A stretch of DNA of 15,665 nt from Flammeovirgaceae bacterium (GCA_003229495.1 QIEB01000312.1:1-15665), one strand, 5' to 3'. Positions 7,047-15,665 are shown, counted from the first letter of the stretch. Numbers and translations: made by a program. The notes: generated from the letters alone by a model not told the origin.

Positions 7047-8363
7047 TCAATCTATTTCTAATGAATAAGCATCCTCAAATAATTCTAATAGCCTGGTTTT
7101 CTCCAGTTCAATCTCAGTTTGCAAGTAATCCTCCGAGTTAAATAAAAACAGGTAATAACTGTCGTCTCTACTGCTGTAGCCAAAAGACACCTTATGGCCG
7201 TACCTCTTGACAATGTTGGCCCAATAATCGTATGCAGACTCAAACGAATCATGCTTGTTCAGTATAACATAATGGCCCGGTGCCATTTCATCATGATAGT
7301 ATGTGTCGAGGTCATATTCTTCAGCAGGAATGGGCACGGCATCACTATTATTTTCCTCCGCACGCGGGGCTTCCATAAACAAATTCATTCCTCCATCAGA
7401 ATAGAAACGTGCATCCCGGTTACCTGCCTGGTCAACTTTGATCCGTTTAGTGAACTCTTTTGGTTTGCCAAGATTTATTTTAAGTTGAACTTCATGGGTC
7501 CCGTCCGGCAGGCCATCTACCAGGGTATTGGCAAACTCATAAGCGTAACCAACCGAAAACATGTCCTTTATGTTCATCCCAAGCAGTGCAGTTGCTCCGT
7601 ACTGCTGTCGGTAGCTACCTCCGATCCAGATCAGGTCTCGCATATGCAATACTGTCAGGGCCTCCCATTGATTGGGCAAAGTTTCTGTTACCCGATATAG
7701 CACATGAGGCTCCAACGACAATGACCCGTTCCCTAATGGAAATTTATAGCTGCTCATGAGGATATAATTCTTGATAGGATCAAGCTCTACTGTGGCAAAT
7801 TGTTCTACGCCCACCACCTCTCGTCTAAACAATGAGGGCAAACTAAAGCCCAGATTAAATCCTTTTATATGGTAGTTTATGCCGAAGCTAGCATTCGGAC
7901 TTAAGTTGTTATCCACCAGATCAAACAAAGCCGGGTCACTCAGAATGGCGGGGTCATTAATGTTGTCCAGCTGGATATTATTCATAGATACCCCTCCGGA
8001 CAATCCAAAACTGATGTATTGACTTTCACTCAAAAGTGCCTTGTATGTAAATGAAAGTGACACCGAGGTCGATTTCAGTAAGGATCTCTTATCATAGTAA
8101 ATAATGCCTCCTAAAGAAATGTTTCTTTTTGTCGGAGTATGAAAGGTTAAGGTGGAGGTTTCCGGAGCACCATCAATACCAATCCATTGTTTACGATAAC
8201 TTAGAAATGCCACTGACCGGCCATTTTGACCTGCAAACGCAGGGTTGTAAATATAGGGGTTCAGAAAAAATTGACTGTAAATGGGTGTTTGCTGAGCACT
8301 TGAGGAACAGATGGCTCCCCCCCAGAAAATTAATATCAATCCAATTTTAACTAACTTGTCCAC
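7047..8363 (-). CDS. PorP/SprF-family T9SS outer-membrane protein with SPOR-like C-terminal extension
   Basis: The N-terminus has a signal peptide (ending SSSAQ) followed by the family hallmark PIYSQFFLNP and YNPAFAG. The beta-rich PorP/SprF barrel covers about residues 25-300 and ends with a typical GTHEVQLKINLG strand. The start is uncertain: GTG at 8363 (438 residues, AGGA four bases upstream) is preferred over TTG at 8375 (442 residues); no in-frame ATG precedes the signal peptide. PorP/SprF proteins assist secretion or surface anchoring of type B substrates, and the next gene, 5 nt away, encodes one. The oddity is about 140 extra residues: an acidic linker (EAPRAEENNSDAV...) and a compact domain at about 362-438 with a beta-alpha-beta-beta-alpha pattern resembling SPOR peptidoglycan-binding domains (HYVILNKHDSFESAYDYW, then YYLFLFNSEDYLQTEIE). 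A SPOR assignment is structural inference; the PorP assignment is secure. Confidence 0.85.
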   Translation of the reverse strand: MDKLVKIGLILIFWGGAICSSSAQQTPIYSQFFLNPYIYNPAFAGQNGRSVAFLSYRKQWIGIDGAPETSTLTFHTPTKRNISLGGIIYYDKRSLLKSTSVSLSFTYKALLSESQYISFGLSGGVSMNNIQLDNINDPAILSDPALFDLVDNNLSPNASFGINYHIKGFNLGFSLPSLFRREVVGVEQFATVELDPIKNYILMSSYKFPLGNGSLSLEPHVLYRVTETLPNQWEALTVLHMRDLIWIGGSYRQQYGATALLGMNIKDMFSVGYAYEFANTLVDGLPDGTHEVQLKINLGKPKEFTKRIKVDQAGNRDARFYSDGGMNLFMEAPRAEENNSDAVPIPAEEYDLDTYYHDEMAPGHYVILNKHDSFESAYDYWANIVKRYGHKVSFGYSSRDDSYYLFLFNSEDYLQTEIELEKTRLLELFEDAYSLEID

Positions 8364-8375
8364 CGTATCCTGCAA

Positions 8376-8673
8376 AGAATTCGTTAATAATTACATGCTC
8401 TCAATTGATGAAATCAGTGCAAAGAATGTCCTGCATGATTTGTAGCGGGCATCTTAGCACCATCACAATTTTTAACAATTAGAAAAATGGCCCTTTTCAG
8501 GCTTTGTTATGCTATTTATTTACATAGCAACACTTCATACGCATGCTTAATTTGTGCAGGGTGACTACCAATAAAAATACATTATTAGGGATGTGGATGT
8601 TTACCAGTTTACTGTGAATTATTACATCTGTATTAATAACAATTACACCGAAGAAAGAAGATTTGATACACTA
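8376..8673. other. Intergenic region between the porP operon and cca
   Basis: This AT-rich gap of about 300 bp lies upstream of the PorP/FG-GAP/TPR operon and downstream of cca, so it should hold the operon promoter and any cca terminator. I find no exact TAnnTTTG box on the minus strand (nearest ATTCTTTG, without a suitably placed TTG) and no convincing hairpin with a T-tract. A weak 6-bp inverted repeat TGCTAT/ATAGCA lies near 8509-8528. No ORF or RNA gene is seen. Confidence 0.5.
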
Positions 8674-10107
8674 CTATGGGTTTTTTGCGGTATCATCGGG
8701 AATTAGACCTTTTTCTTTTCCTAGCTCTAATATGAAGGTCAATGCCGGTTGGTATTCATTCCTAATCTTACCATCAAGAACCGCTTCCTTGAGGGATTCT
8801 TTCAGTTCACCGACAACTTTTGAAGGAGGTATGTTGAAGGTCTTCATAATGATTTCTCCAGTTATTACCGGTTGGAAGTTTCTTACCTGATCATTTGCCT
8901 CCACCTCCATAACTCGTTTTTCTACCTTATCGAAATTTTGCAGGTATTTTTTTACTTTTTCATGATTCTTGGATGTGATATCCGCACGACAAAGGGTCAT
9001 GAGGTCCTCCAGATCATTTCCGGAATCATAAATTAATCTCCTGATTGCAGAGTCAGTTACCTGGGCGTTTACTAAAGCAATTGGCCTTAAATGGAGCCTG
9101 ACCAGTTTTTGGACATACTTCATCTTTTCATTTAAGGGTAAACGTAGCTGCCGGAAAATTTTAGGCACCATGCTGGCACCTCGATCTTCATGCCCGTGAA
9201 AAGTCCAACCGGCTTGGGAGTCAAATCGTTTGGTTGCTGGTTTGGCGATGTCGTGTAACAAAGCAGCCCAACGCAACCACAAATTATCCGTGCTATCACA
9301 GATATTATCAAGCACCTGCAAGGTGTGGTAGAAATTATCCTTATGGGCTTTTTTATGGCGTTTCTCTACGCCCTGAAGCTGAGCTAATGCTGGAAAGAAT
9401 TTCTGTAGTAAGCCGCTAATAAATAACAGTTTAAACCCATAGGAAGGCTTTGAGGAGAGTATTATCTTGTTAAGTTCCTCTGTGATGCGCTCCATACTTA
9501 CAATTTCCAACCTGGATGCATTATTTACTATTGCATCAAAAGTCTGAGCTTCGATATCAAAAGTTAGTGTTACAGCAAAACGTATGGCACGCATCATCCT
9601 TAAAGGGTCATCTGAAAAGGTAATCTCTGCGTCCAGCGGTGTTCTTATTATTTTTCGCTTTAGATCCTGAATTCCTTCAAACGGGTCCGACAATTCTCCA
9701 TAGTTGATCTCGTTTAGACTTATAGCCATGGCGTTAATGGTAAAGTCTCGGCGTCTTTGGTCATCCTCCAAGGTCCCATCCTCAACTATGGGCTTCCGGG
9801 AATCCTGACGGTACGACTCCTTTCTCGCCCCTACAAACTCCAGTTCATAACCATCTATGGAAAGCCTGGCAGTACCGAATTTTTTATAGACACTTACTTT
9901 TGTTTTAACGGGAAGCATTGATGATACTTTCTCAGCCAGTGTGATACCACTTCCCACGCAGACCAAGTCAATATCCTTACCAGGTTTTGCCAGGAGAAGG
10001 TCCCTTACATAGCCCCCTACTAGGTAAACTGGATAGTCTAATGCTCGTGCAGCTTGCTGCACAACAGTAAGCACCTTTACTTCCTTTAGGTTTTTAGTAA
10101 AATCCAT
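8674..10107 (-). CDS. cca: CCA-adding tRNA nucleotidyltransferase with HD domain
   Basis: The 477-residue enzyme adds or repairs the 3'-terminal CCA of tRNAs using CTP and ATP. It is a class II nucleotidyltransferase-fold protein: LVGGYVRDLLL at about 29-39, the metal-binding carboxylates in DIDLV at 45-49, RRRDFTINAMA at 118-128, DPFEG at 141-145, and DPLRMMRAIRFA at 167-178. An HD domain follows, with FYHTLQVLD near 259-267, LLHDIAKP at 283-290 and FHGHEDRGA near 303-311, often linked to phosphohydrolase activity. All catalytic motifs are intact and the length is normal. The ATG at 10107 is preceded by GGGAAGTA, a usable ribosome binding site; a TTG at 10137 overlaps the promoter and is rejected. 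The gene has its own housekeeping-type promoter and is functionally unrelated to the flanking surface-protein operons. Confidence 0.95.
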   Translation of the reverse strand: MDFTKNLKEVKVLTVVQQAARALDYPVYLVGGYVRDLLLAKPGKDIDLVCVGSGITLAEKVSSMLPVKTKVSVYKKFGTARLSIDGYELEFVGARKESYRQDSRKPIVEDGTLEDDQRRRDFTINAMAISLNEINYGELSDPFEGIQDLKRKIIRTPLDAEITFSDDPLRMMRAIRFAVTLTFDIEAQTFDAIVNNASRLEIVSMERITEELNKIILSSKPSYGFKLLFISGLLQKFFPALAQLQGVEKRHKKAHKDNFYHTLQVLDNICDSTDNLWLRWAALLHDIAKPATKRFDSQAGWTFHGHEDRGASMVPKIFRQLRLPLNEKMKYVQKLVRLHLRPIALVNAQVTDSAIRRLIYDSGNDLEDLMTLCRADITSKNHEKVKKYLQNFDKVEKRVMEVEANDQVRNFQPVITGEIIMKTFNIPPSKVVGELKESLKEAVLDGKIRNEYQPALTFILELGKEKGLIPDDTAKNP

Positions 10108-10134
10108 TACTTCCCAAGATTCACTTCCTGGGAG

Positions 10135-10164
10135 CAAAATTATAATTTAATTAAAAGGTGCCAA
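10135..10164 (-). promoter_or_regulatory. Bacteroidota housekeeping-type promoter of cca
   Basis: On the minus strand TAATTTTG (10142-10135) matches the TAnnTTTG -7 element exactly, and a TTG at 10164-10162 lies 19 bases upstream in the -33 position. The predicted transcript would start near 10128, about 20 nt before the ATG at 10107. The box lies outside the preceding porP gene, so cca can be transcribed independently. Confidence 0.65.
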
Positions 10165-10202
10165 TAAGAATCCAGTAAAACCTGGGTGTTGCCTTTGGAA
10201 AA

Positions 10203-11255
10203 TTATTCCCGGTTGGAAAACGTCGGGCATGGAATGAATTTTTCTTTTCGTTTTTTACGGTGCTTGCCGTCATCAACGTTGGCCCATTGATAGTTAATGG
10301 CAAATTCGTGAGCTCCACCAGTGTTGGCAGCGAGGGTGGAAGTGGTCATATCAAAACTGTAACCAAATTCGAACTGCTTGTAGCGCAACCCGAACATGAA
10401 GGTAATCGCATCTTGATTTACATTGTCACCAATATTCTGCTGGATAGGAATTCCACGGTACCAAAATCCCGCTATAATTGGATCATATCTAAAATGAAGC
10501 CCCAGATCCAGTTGATCAAATTTCCCCTGTTTCTTGTAAATGAAACTTGGTGCAATACTGGCCTCTTTGTCTTTTTTGATGGGGCCATTGTAAAGCGGAA
10601 TTCTTACTCCGGCATGCATGGAGTATTTCATGGGAAGAATACTTTCTTCATCTAATAATGAATTATTGGGTTGATTCATATGATAGACGGAAAAACCTCC
10701 CCAGAATTTTTCATTATAAACCACTATCCCCGAACCGAAATCGAAGTAACTGGTATTGTTGAAGGCGTTTCTTATAGGGTCAATGGTATCGTCAAAGATT
10801 CTGTTATCAGTAATATCAAGCTGATCTCCAAAAACCAGTTTATTGAAATTTAGATCCCGTACACCATAACCAATGTAAACCCCCGGGCTTACTACCCATT
10901 TCTCCGCCAGTTGAACTTTATATGAATACAGCAGACCAATATTTGTTGAACGAAGATCTCCTGAGCCGGCTTTATCAGTACTGGCCAGCACTCCAAAACC
11001 ACTATTCATACTTGGCTTGAAGTAATCATAGGAAGCGGCATATGTCACATATGTTTTGGATATGGAAGGCCATTGGGTACGGAAATTACTTATAAACCTG
11101 TGCTGTTTAGTGGTACCGGTAAATCCGGGGTTCAAGTACAGGGGAGATGCATAATACTGAGAGAATTGAGGATCCTGGGCACTGATCCCGAACCACCCGA
11201 TAAACATCAGAAAAATAAATGCACCGAAATATTTTTTCATTAAATCAGCTTTCAT
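10203..11255 (-). CDS. PorP/SprF-family T9SS outer-membrane protein
   Basis: This 350-residue member of the PorP/SprF family is of ordinary length. A signal peptide (ending GISAQ) is followed by the hallmark DPQFSQYYASPLYLNPGFTG, then a beta-rich barrel with repeated amphipathic strands and a typical closing GGAHEFAINYQW strand. The tail is basic (KHRKKRKEK) and carries a single Cys; there is no SPOR-like extension. The start at the ATG at 11255 lies 2 nt after the stop of the upstream PKD/type B gene; an ATG at 11240 sits closer to the signal core and is equally plausible. Position and family indicate that it serves secretion or surface retention of the upstream type B protein. Because that gene is frameshifted in this sequence, this protein may have lost its partner, and translational coupling could be affected. 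Confidence 0.92.
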   Translation of the reverse strand: MKADLMKKYFGAFIFLMFIGWFGISAQDPQFSQYYASPLYLNPGFTGTTKQHRFISNFRTQWPSISKTYVTYAASYDYFKPSMNSGFGVLASTDKAGSGDLRSTNIGLLYSYKVQLAEKWVVSPGVYIGYGVRDLNFNKLVFGDQLDITDNRIFDDTIDPIRNAFNNTSYFDFGSGIVVYNEKFWGGFSVYHMNQPNNSLLDEESILPMKYSMHAGVRIPLYNGPIKKDKEASIAPSFIYKKQGKFDQLDLGLHFRYDPIIAGFWYRGIPIQQNIGDNVNQDAITFMFGLRYKQFEFGYSFDMTTSTLAANTGGAHEFAINYQWANVDDGKHRKKRKEKFIPCPTFSNRE

Positions 11256-11257
11256 AT

Positions 11258-12250
11258 TTACCGGAGTAAGGTTATATCTCCAGTGCGTACTATACTATTT
11301 CCGCTAAGGAATTTCAATTTTACTTTGTACACATATACATCTTGTGAAGACAATTGACCTTTGTAAAATCCATCCCATCCTGTGTTCTGGTCCTCTGTTA
11401 AAAAAAGTAGTTCCCCCCAACGGTTATATACCTCCATACGGAAGCTGGTTACCCCAAATAGTTCAGGCAGGAATGTGTCGTTCTTCCCATCACCATTCGG
11501 TGTAAATGTATTGGGTATCAGGTATTTACCTCCGTCATCGGCAAACACTGCCTTTTCTATAGTAAGCGTATCACTACAGCCGTACTGGCTAGTCACTATC
11601 AGGGTCACATCATAAGTTCCAGCTTGTTGATACCTATGTGTTGGTTCAAATTCCGTAGAACTATTTCCGTCGCCGAAATCCCACCAATAGGAGTCCCCGC
11701 CTTCACTTCGATTTACCGCCCTTATCTCCTCACCTGGTAGGTACACTACTGTTGGTCTTATGGCAAAATTCGCCACCGCCTCTGGAAATACTTCTATAAT
11801 AAAGTCCTTCCGTTCTGTTACTACAGAGTCCAATTCGTTACTTGCGGACAAGGATACAGAATAGACTCCCGGATCATAATAAGTGTAAGTCGGATTCTGT
11901 TGACGGGAGGTCCCAATTCCGTCTCCAAAATCCCATTGATAGGTACCTGGGCTGGCATACTGAGTTAAATTGGTAAAGTTCACAGTAAGAGGAGCACAGC
12001 CATTTGGAACATCAAAAACGAAATCTACCACTGGTGGAATAGCTATAATCTCAATGGTGTCTCTAAAGATGCCAATACAGTTGGTGTTTGGGTCCGTAAC
12101 CTCCAGGGTAATGGGAAATACACCGAATGTTGTATAAGTATAAGAATTGGTATTGGGATCAGTTGAGAAATTACCATCCCCGAAATCCCATCGGTAGTTC
12201 CAATTATTAGCCTGCGATATATCAGTAATAGATACTGTTGAACTGGAGTT
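11258..12250 (-). pseudogene. 3' part of frameshifted PKD/type B surface protein (PKD domains and T9SS sorting domain)
   Basis: In the frame that starts at 12250, 330 residues continue the protein broken upstream. The first is a PKD domain containing NWNYRWDFGDGN, encoded in the region that the 5' fragment reads out of frame. Two more PKD domains follow (TYQWDFGDGIG and YWWDFGDGN), then a type B gliding-motility-type sorting domain with NTFTPNGDGKNDTF, VYNRWGELLF and a WDG, ending ITLLR. If translated alone from the internal GTG at 12031 (257 residues) it would lack a signal peptide and could not reach the T9SS. Its stop lies 2 nt before the downstream porP start. The sequence shows no further damage, so the break is recent or is a sequence error. 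Confidence 0.85.
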
Positions 12251-15200
12251 CTTGGAGTGACTACAAATGCCGGTTGCAACTGCGGAAATGCCGTAATAGT
12301 CTCCGTTTTAGAATCGATACATCCAAAACCATTCTCCACAGTAAGAGATACCTGGTAGTCAATTGGTGACCCGGTATTATTGACGAATGTATAATTAAAG
12401 TCCTGCTTGGCATTATAGACAAATGCATCATTTACTCCGGGACCTGTAACTCTCCAGGTGCGTGATACTATGGTGGTGTCGTTAGAGTCGTCAAAGAATA
12501 TTGCATCAAATGGTGCACAGTCCCCTGACACGGGAGTAAAAAACCTGGCCGGAGGTGCTGGATGTACCGTTACAAACTCCTCATCAACAAATGGACACCC
12601 GTTAGTTGGCTCAATAGCTCGTAATTCAACTTTATATTCTCCAAATTGTATAAATTCATAACTGAAATTATTGAATAAATTACCTGTTGTTGGGGTTACC
12701 TGAGCAGCATCGTTCAATCCAAATGTCACCCATAGTTCGAATATAGTACCAGCCGGATAAGTGGCTGTGGAGTTACTGAAATTTGCCAAATATGGTACGC
12801 AACCCTGATCATTTCCTGCCAGATCCAACTGCACATCCACAAATGGCTTTTTGGGAACCAGTAAGGTTTGTCTGGTGGTGTCACTAACACAGCTTGAGGT
12901 ATTGGTCAAAACCAAACTCACATCCACCAACATGTCCGGTTGGTTGGGTTCTGGCCTTTGAAAAGTCAAGTCAAAACTGTCATCCAGTAAGGGGTTATTT
13001 GATGGCACTTCTGAAAAATCCCAGTCGTAGGTTAGTATTCCGGCTTTTTGAGTAGTTTCCATTTGGAACTGCACAAAATCACAATTCTCTGCAGGTGTTA
13101 CCGTAAAGGTTGAAACCGGAACCGGATGTACAATAATTGGCTGGGTGAATGGAACCACACAGCCACCGGTATTTAGGTCGGCCGTTAAAGTGACCGTATA
13201 TAATTTGATGTTGATCCCTACATTGATAAAGTTGTTATAAAGGAAGGAATCTACATTTCCAGAGATCGCGGTGGTATCAATCACCCCGGCACCGTCATCG
13301 ACAATCCAGTAATAGGTATTTACATTGTTGGTAGCATGAAATATACTGTCAACATCAAAGGTGGCGCTAACCGGGGCACAGTTATTATTGAACGGATTAT
13401 AGTCGTCCGAAGTAAAGCTTATTATTGGGCTTGGGAACACCGTAATAGAGTCTGGCGCAGTTATAGTTTCACAGCCACTGGCATCGATTGCGGTAAGTGT
13501 TACGGTATAGTTAGCATCAAAATCCGGAGAAGTATTGATGAAACTATAGGCCAGAGTATCTTCAGCTGGTTGATCTATTTGATCGATTATAGTACCAACG
13601 GCATCATATATGGTCCAGGTATATTTATCAATAACTACCCCCGGTAGTTGAGGGGCACTGGTATTGGTAAGCATGGTGATCAATGGTGAACATCCATTCT
13701 TGGGAGCGGCGGTAAAAGTTGCATTTGGTATTGGATTCACCGTAACAGTCATTACCGTATCATCGGTACAGCCATTCGCTGACTCTACCTCTAACCTGAT
13801 AATATAGTCTTTGGCCGTAGGGAATACATATGAGGTATCCCCACTGTTGCCGCTGCTAATTACTACATCAGGTGGACCCAACGGATTAAAATCGTAATCA
13901 AACCACCATCGCCAGGTGGCTATGGTGTCAGCTACAAAACCACTGGGAATCGTGGTAAAGTTTGTGCTTACATCATCAAAGAAAATAGAATCGGAGGAAC
14001 AAAGCACGCCTGAACCATTAGGCACAAAACTGGCCTTTGGCAAGGCTGTAATAATTACCACAGCGGTATCAGAGGACATGCAATCTGTGTCTTTATCAGT
14101 TAAAGTAAGAACGGAATTATAAACACCGGGAGCAGTATAGGGTTGGGTAAATGGACCCGATGGTGTACCTACCACAGAATCTTTAAGTACCAGGTTGAAA
14201 TTTTCATCGAAAAACTCAAATACATGAGCGGTATTGGCAGTTGCGGCTGCGGATTGATCAGTAAAGGTAACCAGGTTAGTACCAAATTGGTCTTCACAAA
14301 AGAATACCGTGTCTACGCTAATTGGCTCACTATTGATCTGGATCTCAGCTACTGGCGCTGCAATAATCTCAATGGTCTTTTGTATTACTTCATTACAACT
14401 ACCAGCCGCATTACCATCTGAGGCCACCAGTTCAATTAACTTTATCCCAGGAATATTAAATGTATGTCTGGGGTTGGTATTGTTGCTGGTACTATGGACC
14501 GGTGAAGCTGTGGTAGGACCGTCGTACATAGTCCAACTATAACCGGCACTTGAGTTGGATGGCCAGCTAGTACGGTTCTCAAAATACACCCTTTCACCTG
14601 CACAGAATTTATCAGTCACTATACCTGATGAGTTGTATTTTCGGGTTCTGAAATCCGGAATTGGCGCAGCCACCAATATAATTCTTGCCGTTTCAAATAC
14701 TGGCAGTGAATCGGGATACGGATTACACTGGTTCCAATTATTCAAAGTGATTTCAAATCGTCGGCCAATGTCAGCCACAGTGGTGGTACTCGGGACAGTT
14801 ATTACTCTACTGGTAGACCACGGGCCTGTTACCGGTGCTGGCATGTAGTCTACAGCGCCAAAATCAGGGTATGGCGGGCTGCTCCCGCCCACTTGAATGC
14901 CAGCTATTCGGTTAGCGGGATTTCCCGTTCCATAAACCCACTGTATCCAACGGTTTTCTATATTGGGGTTGTCATTTTCATTGGGAGGTACGCAGTTAAA
15001 GTTACTGTTGTCGTCAAATGAAACCGAGGCAGAATGACCCACGCATACCCGGTACTCACGAGGGTCGATGCGAATATCTCCACCGTTCTCGTCGTCGGTA
15101 TCCCATACCGTTACTATTTGCTCCTGGGCGGTACTACTACAAATAATTACACCATTCACCACCAAAAACGTCTGCGGTTCATAAGTACACTGACTTCCTC

Positions 15201-15498
15201 CCTGGGGATAAGTGTGAGGAATATTGGTCACGGACCATTCCCTGGTGGCAGCATTGGTAAGTATTGCTGGCACCAGGTCGGTGTTACCATCGTCCCAATC
15301 TATGAAAATCTCCACCGGGCCACCTCCATTGTTTACACCGCTATACAGCACATCCCACTCCACGTCTACAGGAGCACACAGTGTTTTCGGATCCATGAAG
15401 TTACCCTTGGAAATGATCACACAATTTTGAGCTGAAAGTGAGCCTGAGAAGGCTAGCACACCTATACAAGAAAAGAATAGTAAAAATCCCTTTTTCAT
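12043..15498 (-). CDS. 5' part of frameshifted PKD-repeat T9SS type B surface protein
   Basis: Translation starts at the ATG at 15498 (a TTG at 15504 is unlikely), with a signal peptide MKKGFLLFFSCIGVLAFSG ending SLSAQ. About eleven PKD/Ig-like domains follow, most with a Cys near the domain start (CAPVDVEW, GCSPL, NCAPV, GCVPY, DCAPF) and another near its end (NGCTDD, SGCETI, SSCVSD, FGCIDS), a pattern that suggests one disulfide per domain. Correct coding ends after residue 1082, at the cca codon 12255-12253. The last about 69 residues, rich in Leu, Ile and Arg, are out-of-frame sequence up to a TAG at 12045-12043. With one base restored the gene spans 11258-15498 and encodes 1413 residues. 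The intact product would be a long surface stalk or adhesin exported by the T9SS. The ligand is unknown. Confidence 0.85.
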   Translation of the reverse strand: MKKGFLLFFSCIGVLAFSGSLSAQNCVIISKGNFMDPKTLCAPVDVEWDVLYSGVNNGGGPVEIFIDWDDGNTDLVPAILTNAATREWSVTNIPHTYPQGGSQCTYEPQTFLVVNGVIICSSTAQEQIVTVWDTDDENGGDIRIDPREYRVCVGHSASVSFDDNSNFNCVPPNENDNPNIENRWIQWVYGTGNPANRIAGIQVGGSSPPYPDFGAVDYMPAPVTGPWSTSRVITVPSTTTVADIGRRFEITLNNWNQCNPYPDSLPVFETARIILVAAPIPDFRTRKYNSSGIVTDKFCAGERVYFENRTSWPSNSSAGYSWTMYDGPTTASPVHSTSNNTNPRHTFNIPGIKLIELVASDGNAAGSCNEVIQKTIEIIAAPVAEIQINSEPISVDTVFFCEDQFGTNLVTFTDQSAAATANTAHVFEFFDENFNLVLKDSVVGTPSGPFTQPYTAPGVYNSVLTLTDKDTDCMSSDTAVVIITALPKASFVPNGSGVLCSSDSIFFDDVSTNFTTIPSGFVADTIATWRWWFDYDFNPLGPPDVVISSGNSGDTSYVFPTAKDYIIRLEVESANGCTDDTVMTVTVNPIPNATFTAAPKNGCSPLITMLTNTSAPQLPGVVIDKYTWTIYDAVGTIIDQIDQPAEDTLAYSFINTSPDFDANYTVTLTAIDASGCETITAPDSITVFPSPIISFTSDDYNPFNNNCAPVSATFDVDSIFHATNNVNTYYWIVDDGAGVIDTTAISGNVDSFLYNNFINVGINIKLYTVTLTADLNTGGCVVPFTQPIIVHPVPVSTFTVTPAENCDFVQFQMETTQKAGILTYDWDFSEVPSNNPLLDDSFDLTFQRPEPNQPDMLVDVSLVLTNTSSCVSDTTRQTLLVPKKPFVDVQLDLAGNDQGCVPYLANFSNSTATYPAGTIFELWVTFGLNDAAQVTPTTGNLFNNFSYEFIQFGEYKVELRAIEPTNGCPFVDEEFVTVHPAPPARFFTPVSGDCAPFDAIFFDDSNDTTIVSRTWRVTGPGVNDAFVYNAKQDFNYTFVNNTGSPIDYQVSLTVENGFGCIDSKTETITAFPQLQPAFVVTPRTPVQQYLLLIYRRLIIGTTDGISGMVISQLIPIPILILIQHSVYFPLPWRLRTQTPTVLASLETPLRL
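12248..12255 (-). other. Single-base frameshift site
   Basis: On the minus strand the coding sequence reads ACT CCA AGA ACT; inserting one A (ACT CCA AAG AAC) restores TPKNSSS and the PKD domain that follows. The restored gene is exactly 4242 nt. The context is not a slippery heptamer, so programmed frameshifting is unlikely. Confidence 0.85.
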
Positions 15499-15665
15499 CG
15501 GCAAATGGCACTAATAAGACCTCAAGCGAGGCGAATGCTCAAAAACAAGAATCAAATTTTGTGATTTTATAGTTATTAAATTTGCGAATAGGGGAGCAAA
15601 TAGTACACAAGAGATTTAATACGATTTATCGTTTCTTATTAGAAAACGGTTTTGGGACCAAGACT
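15499..15665 (-). other. Upstream region of the PKD/type B operon
   Basis: This non-coding stretch should hold the promoter of the PKD/porP pair. Small inverted repeats are visible: CCTCAAGCGAGG at 15520-15531 (within the likely leader) and ACGATTTATCGT at 15621-15632. No exact TAnnTTTG box with a well-spaced TTG is seen on the minus strand; the nearest, AAAATTTG, is one base off and lacks a partner. The region is cut by the window edge. Confidence 0.35.

Noticed and set aside
7194..7700. Plus-strand ORF of 168 codons opposite the first porP
   Set aside because: It is antisense to the well-supported PorP/SprF barrel and has no recognisable feature.
8509..8528. Rho-independent terminator in the gap behind cca
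   Set aside because: The stem is only 6 AT-rich base pairs and no T-tract follows on the minus strand.
12248..12255. Programmed ribosomal frameshifting
   Set aside because: The site lacks a slippery heptamer and no downstream hairpin was apparent; a lost base explains it more simply.
15550..15600. Housekeeping promoter for the PKD/type B operon
   Set aside because: AAAATTTG is one base off the TAnnTTTG box and no TTG lies about 19 bases upstream; a TA-CTA-TTTG stretch has the wrong internal spacing.

Overview
The window looks like chromosomal DNA of a Bacteroidota bacterium, probably a Cytophagales-type glider or surface degrader. The evidence is two PorP/SprF proteins, two large multidomain proteins ending in type B (gliding-motility-type) sorting domains of the type IX secretion system (T9SS), a sigma/anti-sigma/DUF4097 cassette, and a Bacteroidota-type promoter (TTG-N19-TAATTTTG) before cca. 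No tRNA, rRNA, CRISPR, insertion sequence or phage gene is visible. All genes except the first are on the minus strand.

Left part (1-3150): the 3' part of an FtsE-like ABC ATPase (+) converges on a three-gene minus-strand operon. That operon reads ECF sigma factor, single-pass membrane protein that is probably its anti-sigma factor, and an exported DUF4097-type beta-solenoid. The genes overlap (8 nt, and up to 38 nt), so translation is probably coupled. A TGCAACC / GTCTTT pair before the sigma gene may be an autoregulated ECF promoter. Short G-rich heptad arrays sit directly behind the stop codons of three genes here (ftsE, the DUF4097 gene and the TPR gene).

Middle part (3151-8375): a second minus-strand operon encodes a PorP/SprF protein with an unusual SPOR-like C-terminal extension. 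Next, after 5 nt, comes a 1051-residue exported protein (IPT/TIG, seven FG-GAP/VCBS repeats, Ig/PKD repeats, type B sorting domain). A small exported TPR protein ends the operon.

Right part (8376-15665): cca (tRNA nucleotidyltransferase) has its own promoter. Upstream of it is a second T9SS pair in the opposite order: a PKD-rich type B substrate of about 1413 residues followed after 2 nt by a conventional PorP/SprF gene. The substrate gene carries a one-base frameshift near 12251 that separates 1082 N-terminal residues from the last PKD domains and the sorting domain. Restoring one base gives exactly 1414 codons, so this is either a recent inactivating mutation or a sequence error.

Taken together, the window is mostly a cell-surface region: two substrate/PorP pairs for export and surface attachment, plus an envelope-linked sigma cassette, with two housekeeping genes (ftsE, cca) interspersed. 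No wholly new system is evident. The most unusual signals are the stop-codon-abutting heptads, the histidine ladder in the DUF4097 protein and the PorP-SPOR-like fusion.
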